From positions 1-20,056 of the forward strand of contig CALSCR010001777.1 in assembly GCA_943704495.1 (NCBI GenBank): 20,056 bases of DNA, read 5' to 3'. This document shows positions 19,969-20,056 of this stretch, piece by piece (within the stretch, counting starts at the first letter, position 1; each line of letters begins with the position of its first letter). The notes under the pieces were generated by a model. That model saw only the letters and a program-made list of their open reading frames with translations. It searched no databases and had not been told where the DNA came from. The stretch comes from Pigoraptor chileana (lineage: Eukaryota; Opisthokonta; Filasterea). The translations under genes were made by a program, and so were the position numbers.

Positions 19969-20012
19969 ATGATGGACCCTAGGCTGCGGCCGGCTTCCAC
20001 GCTGATCGCCAG
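19969..20012 (+). CDS. Probable first coding exon of an unidentified gene, cut by right edge
   Basis: ATGATGGACCC opens a 14-codon frame (MMDPRLRPASTLIA plus two bases of Arg or Ser) ending at AG/GTGAGTGCG, an excellent match to the donors used by the other genes here; without splicing the frame stops at once in the TGA of GTGAGT. The ATG has A at -3 in the AAGAATGATG context. The short Pro/Arg-rich start gives no family identity. The gene would run divergently from DLEC1 and share its promoter region, which makes a ciliary role possible but unproven. The intron ends in a poly-C run at the window edge. Confidence 0.5.
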
Positions 20013-20056
20013 GTGAGTGCGAGAAAAGCGAAATGAAGCTTTCTCCTCCCCCCCCC

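Noticed and set aside
1-20056. Mobile or virus-like elements
   Set aside because: No reverse transcriptase, integrase, transposase, capsid-like frames, long terminal repeats or terminal inverted repeats were found; the repeats seen are simple sequence arrays and one local intron duplication.

Overview
This window is a gene-dense stretch of an intron-rich eukaryotic nuclear genome, probably from a free-living unicellular flagellate. It holds eight recognisable protein-coding genes. All but one have several short introns, mostly about 90-320 nt with GT-AG ends, and the exon joins below were chosen because they restore conserved family blocks in frame. A complete DLEC1/CFAP81 gene implies motile cilia. 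A vitamin B6 synthase (PDX1) argues against a typical animal. A near-palindromic RFX X-box-like motif upstream of the ciliary gene would fit an opisthokont or relative such as a choanoflagellate or chytrid, but the lineage cannot be fixed from the sequence alone.

Layout, left to right: TM9SF3-type nonaspanin (minus, 3' end cut by the window edge); a gene-free stretch with a GGAT-rich repeat; CANT1-type apyrase (minus); a divergent 328 bp promoter region; an SLC43/FMP42-like major facilitator transporter (plus); an ELO-family fatty acid elongase (minus, convergent, 87 bp apart); a 939 bp stretch with no convincing gene and a (TA)21 repeat; PDX1 pyridoxal 5'-phosphate synthase (minus); an ABHD11-type alpha/beta hydrolase (minus); SAR1 small GTPase (plus, divergent from ABHD11); DLEC1/CFAP81 (minus, convergent with SAR1, again 87 bp apart); and at the right edge a probable first coding exon of another gene (plus) divergent from DLEC1.

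The genes do not form one pathway. Several belong to the secretory system: SAR1 drives COPII budding, TM9SF3 is a Golgi/endosomal membrane protein, the CANT1 apyrase acts in the ER/Golgi lumen, and the elongase sits in the ER. This is ordinary eukaryotic housekeeping content. I found no mobile element, virus-like element, CRISPR array or recognisable RNA gene, and nothing that amounts to a new biological system. The most interesting signals are regulatory and structural: the X-box-like site and an 8-bp inverted repeat with a CRE core in the DLEC1 bidirectional promoter, a strong preference for G at intron position +3, and several stop-free introns of length divisible by three.
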